Shown piece after piece: positions 54,074-62,328 of a stretch of 64,000 bases of DNA. The translations under genes and the position numbers were made by a program. Origin of the DNA: Acidovorax sp. SRB_14 (GTDB lineage Bacteria > Pseudomonadota > Gammaproteobacteria > Burkholderiales > Burkholderiaceae_C); assembly GCF_012932145.1 (NCBI RefSeq), contig NZ_MWOK01000001.1:1-64000 (forward strand), in the 5' to 3' direction. Under the pieces are notes generated by a model that was not told the origin of the DNA, searched no databases, and saw nothing but the letters and a program-made list of their open reading frames with translations. The stretch's first letter is position 1, and each line of letters starts with the position of its first letter.

Positions 54074-54856
54074 CTACTGGCCAAACCGGGTGCGCACCGT
54101 ACCCACGCCGCTGATGCGGGCCTCGAAGGCGTCGCCGGGCTGCACTGCCACCATGGGGCCGAGCGCGCCGGTCATCACCAGGTCGCCCGCGCGCAGCGGC
54201 TGGCCCAGCGTGGCGAGCTTGCGCGCCAGCCACACGGCAGCGTTGAGCGGGTGGCCCAGGCAGGCGCTGCCATTGCCTTGAGACACGACGGTGCCAGCGC
54301 GCTCGGTGGTCATCTCGCACAGCTTGAGGTCCAGCGCATTCAGGCGTGTAGGCACGGCGCCCAGCACGACCAGCCCGCTTGAGGCGTTGTCGGCCACGGT
54401 GTCGATGAATTTGATGTTCCAGTTCGCGATGCGGCTGCCCACGATCTCGATGGCGGGCAGCACATAGGCCGTCGCGTTGATCACGTCCACCAGCGTGGCG
54501 TCGGGCAGGTCGAGGTCGCGCTCCAGCACCAGGGCAATTTCGGCTTCGACCTTGGGCTGCAGCGTGCGTGACCAGGGAATTTCCTCGTCATCGCCATAGA
54601 CCATGTCGGCAAACAGCGTACCGAAATCGGGCTGGTCCACACCGAGTTGCTTTTGCACGGCGGTCGAGGTCAGGCCGATCTTGCGGCCCACGATGCGGCG
54701 GCCCTTTGCCTGCGCGTGGCGCACGTTGGCCAACTGCACGGCATACGCGTCGGCGGCATCGGCGATTTCTTCGCGCAGCGGCGCCATCGGTGTCGCGGTC
54801 TGTTCGGCCACGCGCAGGCGCTCGGCCCAGGCGTTGATCTGTTCAGGAGTGCTCAT
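54074..54856 (-). CDS. mhpD: 2-keto-4-pentenoate hydratase
   Basis: The 260-residue enzyme adds water to 2-hydroxypenta-2,4-dienoate, giving 4-hydroxy-2-oxovalerate. Motifs are [20 protein letters not shown] (about 51-70), [20 protein letters not shown], the metal-binding [18 protein letters not shown] and [20 protein letters not shown]. It lies 42 nt after mhpB in the operon. The start ATG 54856 is followed by the conserved helix [15 protein letters not shown]. Length matches E. coli MhpD within ten residues. Confidence 0.93.
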   Translation of the reverse strand: MSTPEQINAWAERLRVAEQTATPMAPLREEIADAADAYAVQLANVRHAQAKGRRIVGRKIGLTSTAVQKQLGVDQPDFGTLFADMVYGDDEEIPWSRTLQPKVEAEIALVLERDLDLPDATLVDVINATAYVLPAIEIVGSRIANWNIKFIDTVADNASSGLVVLGAVPTRLNALDLKLCEMTTERAGTVVSQGNGSACLGHPLNAAVWLARKLATLGQPLRAGDLVMTGALGPMVAVQPGDAFEARISGVGTVRTRFGQ

Positions 54857-54898
54857 GGCATCTTTCGGTGGGGTTGAAGCGAGGCGGGGGCGGAACGG

Positions 54899-55849
54899 TC
54901 ACACGGTGTGCTGGAACAGCAAGCCATAACCGGCAATCAGTTCGGGCAGGGCCTGGTAGTGGCGCAGCGTGCAGGGCAGGGGTCGGGCGGGCAGCGCGGC
55001 GCGGCCAATCAGCCAGGTCTTGGATTCATGGGCCGACAGCCCGGCCAGTTGCTCGATCGAGTCTTCCGTCATGGCCGTCAGCTCTCCAAAGGCGCCGCGT
55101 TCCAGAGCGTCCATCCAGTGCCGGTCCCATGCGGGGTTGAGCGGCTTCATGCCGGACTCGCCGCGCGCCAGTGCCATGCCTGCCGCCATCACGCGCTGGG
55201 TCCGGGCGTCGCGTTCGGCCGCGGTGGGCTCACGCTTGACGGTGATGCGTTCGCGCACGGCCGCATCGGGGTGGGCCAGCGTCGGCACGGGAGGCTCGTG
55301 CGACAGCCCGCCCGAGCCGATCACCAGGGTGCGCTGCGGCAGGGTGTCCAGAAACCCGCCGATGGACTCGCCCAACTGCAGGCAGCGCGCCAGGCGCGGA
55401 ATGCCGGGCTGGGCCACGGCATTCATGAAGATCGGCACCACGGGGGGCGTATCGAGGCCGTCCCACAGGAACTGCAGGGCCTGCGCAAAACCGTGGTCCA
55501 CCTGCATGCGGCGCGACAGGGCGATGTCAAAGCCCGCGTCCATCAGGTGCGAGGTCAGCGCAAGGGCCACCGTCGCGTCGGTGTTGAGGGCACCGGACGG
55601 CGTTTGGTAATCGCCCACGGAAGTGGCCGCGCTGCCTATGCAAAAAGGCGGCATCAGCTCGTTGAAAAAGCCGTGGTAGTGGTCGGGGCCCAGCAGCACG
55701 ATCAACGCGGGGTTGAAAGCATGGACCTGGGCACGTGCCTGCTCCAGTGCGGTGTCCAGCGCGACCTGGGCGTCTGCGCCGATGGCGTTGAGCCCGAGCA
55801 GGGGGGAGTGCGACATGCCGAGAAAGGCGCGGTTGGCAGCGCTGGGCAT
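54899..55849 (-). CDS. mhpB: 2,3-dihydroxyphenylpropionate 1,2-dioxygenase
   Basis: The 316-residue class III extradiol dioxygenase opens the ring of 2,3-dihydroxyphenylpropionate next to the hydroxyl groups. Iron ligand and acid/base His residues of LigB-type enzymes are visible in GMSHSPLLGL (about 11-20), LLGPDHYHGFFNELMPPFCI broken near residue 55-65, and RRMQVDHGFAQAL. GSGGLSHEPPVPTL lies near residue 190. The gene starts directly at the end of mhpA with no gap. Length matches E. coli MhpB (314). Confidence 0.94.
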   Translation of the reverse strand: MPSAANRAFLGMSHSPLLGLNAIGADAQVALDTALEQARAQVHAFNPALIVLLGPDHYHGFFNELMPPFCIGSAATSVGDYQTPSGALNTDATVALALTSHLMDAGFDIALSRRMQVDHGFAQALQFLWDGLDTPPVVPIFMNAVAQPGIPRLARCLQLGESIGGFLDTLPQRTLVIGSGGLSHEPPVPTLAHPDAAVRERITVKREPTAAERDARTQRVMAAGMALARGESGMKPLNPAWDRHWMDALERGAFGELTAMTEDSIEQLAGLSAHESKTWLIGRAALPARPLPCTLRHYQALPELIAGYGLLFQHTV

Positions 55850-57619
55850 TCAGGCCTCCAGAGATGCAGCGAGCTTGCGGGCCAGCGCCGCGGTCACGGC
55901 CGAGACTTCCTGGGGCGAGCACAGGGCCGCCACAAAGCGGTCCGGACGCACGAACACGATGGATTTGGATTGCTTGCCAAACCATTCCTTGAGGCGGCCT
56001 TGCGTGTCGCCCAGCGTGATGACGCCGGCGCGGGCATCGGCGGGGTCGCCCGTATAGGCCATCTGCACCTGGGGCTTGGCGGTGATGAACCTGGCGCCCA
56101 GCTTCTCCCAGAAGGCGCGGGCCTCGGGGCTCAGGTTGAATGTGGGATCGGTGCCCCACGCCAGGATGGCGAAATTCAGGCCGATCACATCATCGAGGCG
56201 CACGGTGTCGCCGGCTGCGGTGGTCACGCGCGGCTGGATGAACATGCGGCCCACGGGCGTCTCCAGCGGTGCCTCGAAACCATTGAGAAGGCGGCCCAGG
56301 GGCGATTCCTTCTTCTCGGCCATGAGGCCCAGCAGGCGGCCCAGCGGGTGGTCTCCCGCACGGTCGAGCAGGCTGCCCAGCAGGGGCTGGCTCGCGCGTT
56401 TTTCGGGCAACACCACCACGCCACGCTCGTAGCGCGGCATCGGTTTAAAACGCATTTCGGCAAAGTACTGCTTCACGGGGGGCAGCGCATTGAGCGCCAG
56501 CATCACGGTGTCGCGCAGCTTGGCGGCGGTGTGGCTTTCGGGTGCGAAGATGTCACCGGCCACTTCGGACAGGTGGATCATCGAGCGGGCATGGTCACGC
56601 CGCTCGTCGCCATAGGTGTCGAGCAGGGCGTCGCCCGCCAGGCCCTTGACCACCCAGGCCAGCTTCCAGGCAAGGTTGCTGGCGTCGCGCATGCCGCTGT
56701 TGTAGCCCTGGCCCTGCCACACCGGCATGATGTGCGCGGCGTCCCCGGCCAGCAGCACGCGGTCCACCCGGAAGGTGGAGGCCAGGCGGGCGTTGTGGGT
56801 GTAGACGCGCTTGCGGATGTAATCGACCTGGTCCGGGTCGGCCACCACCTTGCGCATGAGCTTGGCCAGGTTCTCGGGCTTCGAGAGTTCTTCCTCGGTC
56901 TCTCCGGGCATCACCATGAATTCGAAGCGGCGGATGCCGTGCGGCAGCGCCGCCGACACATAGGGCCGCTCGGGATCGCAATGCATGTCGATATGGGGTG
57001 TGCCCAGCGGGTCGTTGCGCACATCGACCACGATCCACTGGTTGGGCTTGGTGCGGCCTTCAAACGGCACGTTGAGCGCACGGCGGATGAAACTGTTGCC
57101 GCCATCGCAGGCCACCACGTAGCGTGCGCGCACGGTGCGCTGCCCGCCCTGGCTGTCTTCCAGCGTGAGCGTGACACCTTCTGCGTCTTGGACCACGCCG
57201 GTTACCGACTGCCCAAAAACGACCTGGGTGTCCTTGAAGCGCGCGAGGCCCTGGTACAGGATTTCGTCCACCTGGGGCTGGATGAAGGCATTGCGGCGCG
57301 ACCAGCCGAACTCGTCGGTGCGTGGCTCGATGGAGGCGAAGCACTTTCCGCTGGCCGTGAAAAAACGCATCCAGTGGTCGGGCGTGATGTGCGCCTGCAC
57401 CTTGTCGACCAGGCCTGCGGTCTGCAACGTGCGCAGGGACTCGTCATCGATGCCGATGGCACGCGGGTAGTCAATGATCTTGTCGAGCTTTTCGATCAGC
57501 AGCGCAGGCACACCGGCCACGCCCAACGTGTTGGCAATAGTCAGGCCCACGGGGCCTGCGCCGACGATGACGACGTCGGCATCGAATCCTGCGGGGGTCT
57601 TCTCGGTTTTCGTGGCCAT
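55850..57619 (-). CDS. mhpA: 3-(3-hydroxyphenyl)propionate hydroxylase
   Basis: The 589-residue FAD monooxygenase hydroxylates 3-(3-hydroxyphenyl)propionate to the 2,3-dihydroxy form with NADH and oxygen. Motifs are [19 protein letters not shown] (FAD, about 15-33), the [11 protein letters not shown] region, [18 protein letters not shown] (about 160-177) and [20 protein letters not shown] (about 293-312), then [15 protein letters not shown]. It is about 35 residues longer than E. coli MhpA at the C-terminus. The ATG 57619 begins [15 protein letters not shown]; the frame continuing to 57769 is non-conserved. It is the first gene of the operon, divergent from mhpR. Confidence 0.94.
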   Translation of the reverse strand: MATKTEKTPAGFDADVVIVGAGPVGLTIANTLGVAGVPALLIEKLDKIIDYPRAIGIDDESLRTLQTAGLVDKVQAHITPDHWMRFFTASGKCFASIEPRTDEFGWSRRNAFIQPQVDEILYQGLARFKDTQVVFGQSVTGVVQDAEGVTLTLEDSQGGQRTVRARYVVACDGGNSFIRRALNVPFEGRTKPNQWIVVDVRNDPLGTPHIDMHCDPERPYVSAALPHGIRRFEFMVMPGETEEELSKPENLAKLMRKVVADPDQVDYIRKRVYTHNARLASTFRVDRVLLAGDAAHIMPVWQGQGYNSGMRDASNLAWKLAWVVKGLAGDALLDTYGDERRDHARSMIHLSEVAGDIFAPESHTAAKLRDTVMLALNALPPVKQYFAEMRFKPMPRYERGVVVLPEKRASQPLLGSLLDRAGDHPLGRLLGLMAEKKESPLGRLLNGFEAPLETPVGRMFIQPRVTTAAGDTVRLDDVIGLNFAILAWGTDPTFNLSPEARAFWEKLGARFITAKPQVQMAYTGDPADARAGVITLGDTQGRLKEWFGKQSKSIVFVRPDRFVAALCSPQEVSAVTAALARKLAASLEA

Positions 57620-57732
57620 GGGCCTTGCTCCTGGGGGCGGTTGAAACACGCGGGGTCGGAAGCCTGGAGGCCCGGGGAGAGCCCGGGTCGCCGGCGCCTT
57701 TAGCGCAAGTGGAGGCGATTGTGTTTGCGCTA

Positions 57733-57738
57733 TATCAA
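57733..57738 (-). promoter_or_regulatory. candidate -35 box of the mhpA promoter
   Basis: A TTGATA hexamer on the minus strand lies 12 nt downstream of the MhpR-type operator. No clear -10 is seen at the normal distance, which fits an activator-dependent promoter. Confidence 0.3.
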
Positions 57739-57749
57739 GTCGTAAACTG

Positions 57750-57766
57750 CGTGCACCAGGTGCACA
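57750..57766 (-). promoter_or_regulatory. MhpR operator-like palindrome
   Basis: The minus strand reads TGTGCACCTGGTGCACG. The 15-base core GTGCACCTGGTGCAC equals, as far as I remember, that of the E. coli MhpR operator. It lies between mhpR and mhpA, 131 nt before the mhpA ATG and 82 nt before the mhpR ATG. Confidence 0.8.
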
Positions 57767-57847
57767 CAAACGAACGGGTTAACCCTGATTTCGAGGGCCA
57801 TTGAGCCCCGTTTTTTCCGCAGATTGTCGACTTTGAAGCCCCCACCC

Positions 57848-58660
57848 ATGCCCCAGATCAAGCCCTTGGTGACCGAATCGCAGTACAAGGACGTGCGCAG
57901 CCTGGCGCGGGGGCTGGACGTGCTGAAGGCGCTCAACAGCGCACCGGCCGGCATGGCCACAACGACCGAGCTGGCCGAGGCCTGCGGCATGCACCGCACC
58001 ACGGTCAAGCGGCTGCTCGAAACCCTGCGCGCCGAGGGCTTTGTGCGGCGCGGCGAGCGCGAAGGGCAGTACTACCTCACGTTCGAGGTGCGCCGCCTCA
58101 GCGAGGGTTTCGAGGATGAGGCCTGGGTCGCGCAGGTCGCGGCGCCGCTGATGCGGGCCTCGGTGCGCGAACTGCTGTGGCCCTGCGATCTGGGCACGAT
58201 GGAGTCAGGCTTCATGGTGGTGCGTGAATCGACGCACCGTTACAGCGCGCTGTCGCAGCACCGCGCCATGATCGGCGAGAAGATGCCGGTGTTTGTGACG
58301 GCGCTGGGGCGGGCCTATCTCGCGGCGTGCTCGGACGACGAACGTAATGCACTGCTGGCGATGCTGGCGCAGCGCAACGACTGGATCGGTGCTATGGCGC
58401 GTGATGAAGCGGCCGTCGCCAAGACGGTGCTTGAAACGCAGAAGCGCGGTTATGCCTACAACGATGGCGAGTGGATCCACGAGCAGCACTTTGCCGCAGT
58501 GGCTGTGCCGCTGCGCAGCGGGGAGCGTCTGCTCGGTGTGCTCAATATGATATTTCCCAAGGCGGCGGTCTCCCCGGCCGACCTGCAGATGCGTTTTGTT
58601 CCCGCACTCAAGGCGCTGGCCTCGGCCATCGGAAAGTCAAGCCGTGAATGGCTCGACTGA
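57848..58660 (+). CDS. mhpR: IclR-family regulator of the mhp cluster
   Basis: The 270-residue protein has an N-terminal winged helix-turn-helix (LARGLDVLKALNSAPAGMAT and ELAEACGMHRTTVKRLLETL, about 19-65). An IclR effector-binding domain follows (FVTALGRAYLAACSDDERNA, then RGYAYNDGEWIHEQHFAAVA). It is divergent from mhpA, as in E. coli, where MhpR activates the pathway genes with the phenylpropionate substrate. The operator-like palindrome at 57750-57766 lies between them. ATG 57848 is chosen; a TTG eight codons earlier is also in frame. Neither has a strong ribosome binding site. Confidence 0.88.
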   Translation: MPQIKPLVTESQYKDVRSLARGLDVLKALNSAPAGMATTTELAEACGMHRTTVKRLLETLRAEGFVRRGEREGQYYLTFEVRRLSEGFEDEAWVAQVAAPLMRASVRELLWPCDLGTMESGFMVVRESTHRYSALSQHRAMIGEKMPVFVTALGRAYLAACSDDERNALLAMLAQRNDWIGAMARDEAAVAKTVLETQKRGYAYNDGEWIHEQHFAAVAVPLRSGERLLGVLNMIFPKAAVSPADLQMRFVPALKALASAIGKSSREWLD

Positions 58661-58788
58661 AGGCTGCAGGACCGGCCCGGCCCGCCGTCGCCGGGATGCC
58701 CAAGAGCCGCCGCGGGCGCAGGGCTGGAACCTCGGCAGAGCCCAGCGTCCAGCCGATGGCCTGCTGGGGCTAGCCCGGCCGGAGTTTT

Positions 58789-58848
58789 GATAAAAATGGC
58801 TTCCAGCGCTTGTTGGGTAAGCGCTGGAAGCTATCAAAATTGAAGTAG
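58789..58848 (+). repeat. dispersed repeat, copy 10 (best preserved palindrome)
   Basis: It contains GCTTCCAGCGCTT and AAGCGCTGGAAGC as a perfect 13-bp inverted repeat (58799-58811 and 58819-58831) with a 7-nt loop, then TATCAAAATTGAAGTAGC. It lies in the 3'-3' gap after mhpR. Confidence 0.85.
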
Positions 58849-58864
58849 CTTCTCGGGATTTCCT

Positions 58865-58966
58865 CTAGCGGACCAGGCCCATGACCCGCGCTGCTGGGAG
58901 GGCACAGTGCAACACCACCGGGGCGCGCGGCGCGTCCCAGCGGCCGAGGGTGCCTTGCTTTCGCAT
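58865..58966 (-). pseudogene. possible remnant of a cold-shock/DUF1294 gene
   Basis: The 33-codon frame reads MRKQGTLGRWDAPR, then APVVLHCALPAARVMGLVR and a stop. The first 14 residues match the typical start of cold-shock-domain/DUF1294 membrane proteins (M-x-QG-x-L-x-x-W-x-D-x-RGFGFI). The second part looks like the tail of their last hydrophobic helix. The RGFGFI motif and everything between is missing. I infer one large internal deletion. It begins 15 nt after the CoA-transferase stop, and a dispersed repeat lies 16 nt beyond its end. Confidence 0.45.
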
Positions 58967-58980
58967 GCGGGCCAATGCGG

Positions 58981-59874
58981 TCAGGCCAAGGTGTGCAGCG
59001 GGATGTCCTGCGCGATGGCCAGGGCATCGAGCTGGGCACGGGTCTGGGTGCGCACGAAGTCGGCCACGGACCGGTGGGTGGCGGGTGCGCGCAGCGTGTC
59101 CGCATCGCCGGAGGCGGTCAGCCCAGCGGCGGCGCACAGGCGTGCGGCAAAGTGGGGCTCGAGCGCGGCCACGGCCACGCGACCGTCGGCGCAGGGGTAG
59201 ATGCGATAGCCCGCGTGCTTGCCGCCCACGTCTCCGTCCGGCGTGGTCAGGCCCCAGTCGCGCGGCTGGGCGAGCCAGGCCGTCGCGTCGGCCAATGCGA
59301 CCTCGATGCACACGCCGCGGCCTGTGCGCGCGCGCTCGAGCAGCGCCTGCAGCACGGCCTCGCTGGCCACCAGCGCGCCGCCCATGTCCGCGTAGAGCGT
59401 GGGCGGCATCTCGGTACCGGTGAGCAGGCCGGCCTCGGCCAGGTAGGTCAGGTCGTGGCCCGGCTCTTCGGCGCGGGCGCCGGCGGCGCCGACGATGCGC
59501 ACCAGCGACAGCCGCGGGTAGCGGGCCTGCAGCGTCTCCCAGCCCAGGCCGAGCTTGGCCAGCGCCGAGGGGCGAAACGAGGTGATCAGCACGTCGGTGC
59601 GCGCCAGCTCGGCCTGCAGCACGGCCTGGCCTTCGGGCGTCTTGAGCTGGGCCTGCAGCACACGCACGCCGGGGTGCAGCGCGGCATAGGCCGCAGGGCT
59701 GTAGACGCCCATCGGATCGGCGCTGGCTTGGCCGGCAGGCGCGGGCGGCTCGAGCTTGGTGCATTCGCCGCCCATGCGGGCGCAGCGCAGCAGGGCTGCC
59801 GGGCCGGGCAGGTTGAGCGCCAGGCTCAGGATGCGCGAACCTTGGAGGGGCTGGGGTGTGGTCGGCTGGCTCAT
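58981..59874 (-). CDS. CaiB/BaiF-type CoA-transferase, short form
   Basis: The 297-residue protein matches the N-terminal and central parts of class III CoA-transferases: SRILSLALNLPGPAALLRCA, DVLITSFRPSALAKLGLGWE and LARYP-type text (ARYPRLSLVRIVGAAG), then GHDLTYLAEAGLLTG and GRGVCIEVALADATAWLAQP. Full-length family members have about 380-400 residues; here the C-terminal subdomain is short (DIPLHTLA end). The usual catalytic Asp region corresponds to GHDLTYLA. Shorter racemase-like forms are known, so it may be active. The acyl substrate is unknown. It is divergent from the DOPA-dioxygenase-like gene by 99 bp. Confidence 0.78.
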   Translation of the reverse strand: MSQPTTPQPLQGSRILSLALNLPGPAALLRCARMGGECTKLEPPAPAGQASADPMGVYSPAAYAALHPGVRVLQAQLKTPEGQAVLQAELARTDVLITSFRPSALAKLGLGWETLQARYPRLSLVRIVGAAGARAEEPGHDLTYLAEAGLLTGTEMPPTLYADMGGALVASEAVLQALLERARTGRGVCIEVALADATAWLAQPRDWGLTTPDGDVGGKHAGYRIYPCADGRVAVAALEPHFAARLCAAAGLTASGDADTLRAPATHRSVADFVRTQTRAQLDALAIAQDIPLHTLA

Positions 59875-59973
59875 GGGGCAAGATGGGCGTGAAGGAAATC
59901 GGCTGCGCCTGGAACTTCGGGCGGCGGGCCCGCTCCCTCAGAGGCTCCAAACCGAAAGATTATCAGCCCCACC

Positions 59974-60891
59974 ATGCACCGCAGAACCTCCCTGGCCGCC
60001 TTGGCGGGCCTGAGCACATTTCCAGGAGCTTTCATGACCCCCTTGTCTGACGCCGCCGTATTGCCTGCGCTGCAGTCCTTGAAACCCTCGCCTCGCCTGC
60101 CGGTGCTGTTCGTCGGCCATGGCAGCCCCATGAACGCTATCGAGGACAACGCCTACCGCCGCAGCTGGCAGGCGCTCGGCGCCGAAATCGCGGCGCGCGC
60201 CCCCCAGCCGCAGATGATTCTGTGCATCTCGGCGCACTGGCTCACGCGCGGCTGGCAGCTCACGGGCATGGCCCGGCCCAAGACCATCCACGACTTTGGC
60301 GGTTTTCCGCAGGCGCTGTTCGACCAGCAGTACCCCGCACCGGGCGCGCCCGCCGTGGCGCGTACCCTGGCCGCGCAGCTGAAGGCGCCGTCCACCGGCA
60401 AGGCGCTCGGCGTGGACGAGGGCGAATGGGGGCTGGACCACGGCACCTGGTCGGTGCTCAAACCCATGTTCCCCGCGGCCGAGATCCCGGTGCTGCAGCT
60501 GAGCATGGATTACAGCCGGGCGCCGGCCGAGCACTACGCGCTGGGCCTGCAGCTCAAGGCGCTGCGCGAGCGCGGTGTGCTGATCGTGGGCAGCGGCAAC
60601 ATCGTGCACAACCTGCGCGCCACGCGCCGCGGCACGGCCGCGCACGAGGCCTACGACTGGGCGGTGGAGTTCGACACGGTGGTGCAGGAGCAGATCAAGA
60701 AGGGTGATCTGGGCGCGCTGCAGGATTTTCAGAAGCTGGGCGCGGTGGCGCTGCAGGCCCACCCAACGCATGAGCATTACCTGCCGCTGCTCTACGCCGC
60801 GGGCGCGGCCGATGCGGGCGAGATGCCGCGGTTCTTCAATGCCAATTACCAGGCGGCCTCGATTTCGATGCGTTCGGTGGTGTGGGGTTGA
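59974..60891 (+). CDS. ygiD: 4,5-DOPA dioxygenase extradiol-like protein (YgiD/LigB type)
   Basis: The 305-residue protein is of the class III extradiol dioxygenase family. It shows the zinc/iron-site LFVGHGSPMNAIEDN (about 45-59), CISAHWLTRGWQLTG, IHDFGGFPQALFDQQYPA and the C-terminal PTHEHYLPLLYAAGA. YgiD-type enzymes open DOPA in vitro; the natural substrate is unclear. The N-terminal 20 residues (MHRRTSLAALAGLSTFPGAF) look like a twin-arginine-type or remnant signal. A start at ATG 60034 (MTPLSDAAVL) would give a 285-residue cytosolic form close to YgiD length. It is close to but not obviously part of the mhp set. Confidence 0.83.
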   Translation: MHRRTSLAALAGLSTFPGAFMTPLSDAAVLPALQSLKPSPRLPVLFVGHGSPMNAIEDNAYRRSWQALGAEIAARAPQPQMILCISAHWLTRGWQLTGMARPKTIHDFGGFPQALFDQQYPAPGAPAVARTLAAQLKAPSTGKALGVDEGEWGLDHGTWSVLKPMFPAAEIPVLQLSMDYSRAPAEHYALGLQLKALRERGVLIVGSGNIVHNLRATRRGTAAHEAYDWAVEFDTVVQEQIKKGDLGALQDFQKLGAVALQAHPTHEHYLPLLYAAGAADAGEMPRFFNANYQAASISMRSVVWG

Positions 60892-60898
60892 GGGTGGA

Positions 60899-60946
60899 TG
60901 CTATTGAATGAATAGCTGACGGCGCTTTATGGCATTGGGCTAGGGC
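60899..60946 (-). repeat. dispersed repeat, copy 11
   Basis: On the plus strand it shows TGCTATTGAATGAATAGCTG, then CGGCGCTTTATGGC and GGGCTAGGGCC. It lies between the convergent ygiD-like and aminotransferase genes, 14 bp from a terminator. Confidence 0.65.
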
Positions 60947-60960
60947 CCTGAATGAGCATG

Positions 60961-60986
60961 AAAAAACCGCCCTCGGGCGGTTTTTT
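60961..60986. terminator. bidirectional intrinsic terminator
   Basis: The sequence A6-CCGCCC-TC-GGGCGG-T6 is a 6-bp GC stem flanked by A and T tracts that pair on. It can stop transcripts of both the ygiD-like gene (plus) and the aminotransferase (minus), whose stops lie 70 nt and 32 nt away. Confidence 0.88.
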
Positions 60987-61017
60987 CATTCGTCCAGGGT
61001 CACGCTGCGTTCAGCGC

Positions 61018-62214
61018 TCAGATCACCTTGGCAATCGACTGGCAGACATAGTCGATGTTCTTGCTGTTGAGCGCGGCCACGCAGATGCGGCCGGTGTCGG
61101 TGCCGTAGACGCCGAACTCGCTGCGCAGGCGCACCATCTGGTCCTTGGAGAGGCCCGAGTAGCTGAACATGCCGATCTGCTGCGTCATGAACGACATGTC
61201 CTGCTTCACGCCCGCGGCCTTGAGTCCGTCGACCAGCTTCTGGCGCATGGCCTTGATGCGCACGCGCATTTCGCCCAGCTCCCTTTCCCACAGGGCGCGC
61301 AGCTCGGGGTTGCCCAGCACGGCAGCGACCACGGCGCCGCCGTGGATGGGCGGGTTGGAGTAGTTGGTGCGGATCACGATCTTGAGCTGGCTCAGCACGC
61401 GGCCGGCTTCTTCCTTGTCCGCGCACAGCACCGACAGGCCGCCCACGCGCTCGCCGTACAGGCTGAAGCTCTTGGAGAACGAGGTCGAGACGAAGAAGTT
61501 GAGGCCGGCGGCGACGAACTTGCCGATCACGGCGCCGTCCTCGGCGATGCCGTGGCCAAAGCCCTGGTAGGCCATGTCGAGAAACGCCGTCAGGCCGCGG
61601 GCCTTGACCGCGGCGATGACCTGGTCCCACTGCTCGGCGGTGATATCGTAGCCCGTGGGGTTGTGGCAGCAGGCGTGCAGCACCACGATGGTGCCGGGGG
61701 CGGCAGCATTCAGGCTCGTCAGCATGCCGTCGAAGTCCACGCCACGCTTTTCGGCGTCGTAGTAGGCGTAGGTCTCGACCGTGAAGCCGGCGTTGGTGAA
61801 CAGGGCGCGGTGGTTTTCCCAGCTGGGGTCGGAGATCAGCACCTTGGCATCGGGGCTGACCTTCTTCAGGAAGTCGGCGCCGATCTTCAGGCCGCCCGTG
61901 CCGCCGATGGCCTGCACCGTGGCCACGCGGCCCGCGGTGACGGGTTCGCTGGCTTCGCCGAACACCAGGCCCTTGACCGCGGTGTCGTAGGCCACGATGC
62001 CGTCGATCGGCAGGTAGCCCCGTGCGGCGGGCTTGTCCATCATGGCCTTTTCGGCGGCCTGGACGCACTGCAGCAGCGGCAGCTTGCCGTTGTCGTCGAA
62101 ATACACGCCCACGCCGAGGTTGACCTTGTGGGGGTTGGTGTCGGCGTTGAATTGTTCGTTGAGACCCAGGATGGGGTCGCGGGGGGCCATTTCGACGGCG
62201 GAGAACAGAGACAT
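61018..62214 (-). CDS. tyrB: aspartate/aromatic amino acid aminotransferase
   Basis: The 398-residue class I aminotransferase transfers the amino group between aspartate or aromatic amino acids and 2-oxoglutarate with PLP. Motifs are NLGVGVYFDDNGKLPLLQ (about 32-49), SDPSWENHRALFTNAGF, the Asn/Pro of HACCHNPTGYDIT, Tyr/Asp of FLDMAYQGFGHG and the PLP Lys in STSFSKSFSLYGERVG (about 247). The terminal VCQSIAKVI is usual. Sequence alone cannot choose between AspC and TyrB; the type is the E. coli AspC/TyrB group. It is divergent from uvrB and ends at a bidirectional terminator. Confidence 0.88.
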   Translation of the reverse strand: MSLFSAVEMAPRDPILGLNEQFNADTNPHKVNLGVGVYFDDNGKLPLLQCVQAAEKAMMDKPAARGYLPIDGIVAYDTAVKGLVFGEASEPVTAGRVATVQAIGGTGGLKIGADFLKKVSPDAKVLISDPSWENHRALFTNAGFTVETYAYYDAEKRGVDFDGMLTSLNAAAPGTIVVLHACCHNPTGYDITAEQWDQVIAAVKARGLTAFLDMAYQGFGHGIAEDGAVIGKFVAAGLNFFVSTSFSKSFSLYGERVGGLSVLCADKEEAGRVLSQLKIVIRTNYSNPPIHGGAVVAAVLGNPELRALWERELGEMRVRIKAMRQKLVDGLKAAGVKQDMSFMTQQIGMFSYSGLSKDQMVRLRSEFGVYGTDTGRICVAALNSKNIDYVCQSIAKVI

Positions 62215-62328
62215 GAAAAGTCCTTGGGAGGTGGAAATTGGTCTGCTAGCCCCAAGCTACGGTAGGCTTTCGGGTTAACCCATGAATTTTAGCGGCGCCG
62301 CGCAGGCTGCGCAGCCACACCACACGCC

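Noticed and set aside
62215-62328. LexA operator before uvrB
   Set aside because: No CTGT-N8-ACAG pattern is present in the intergenic region.
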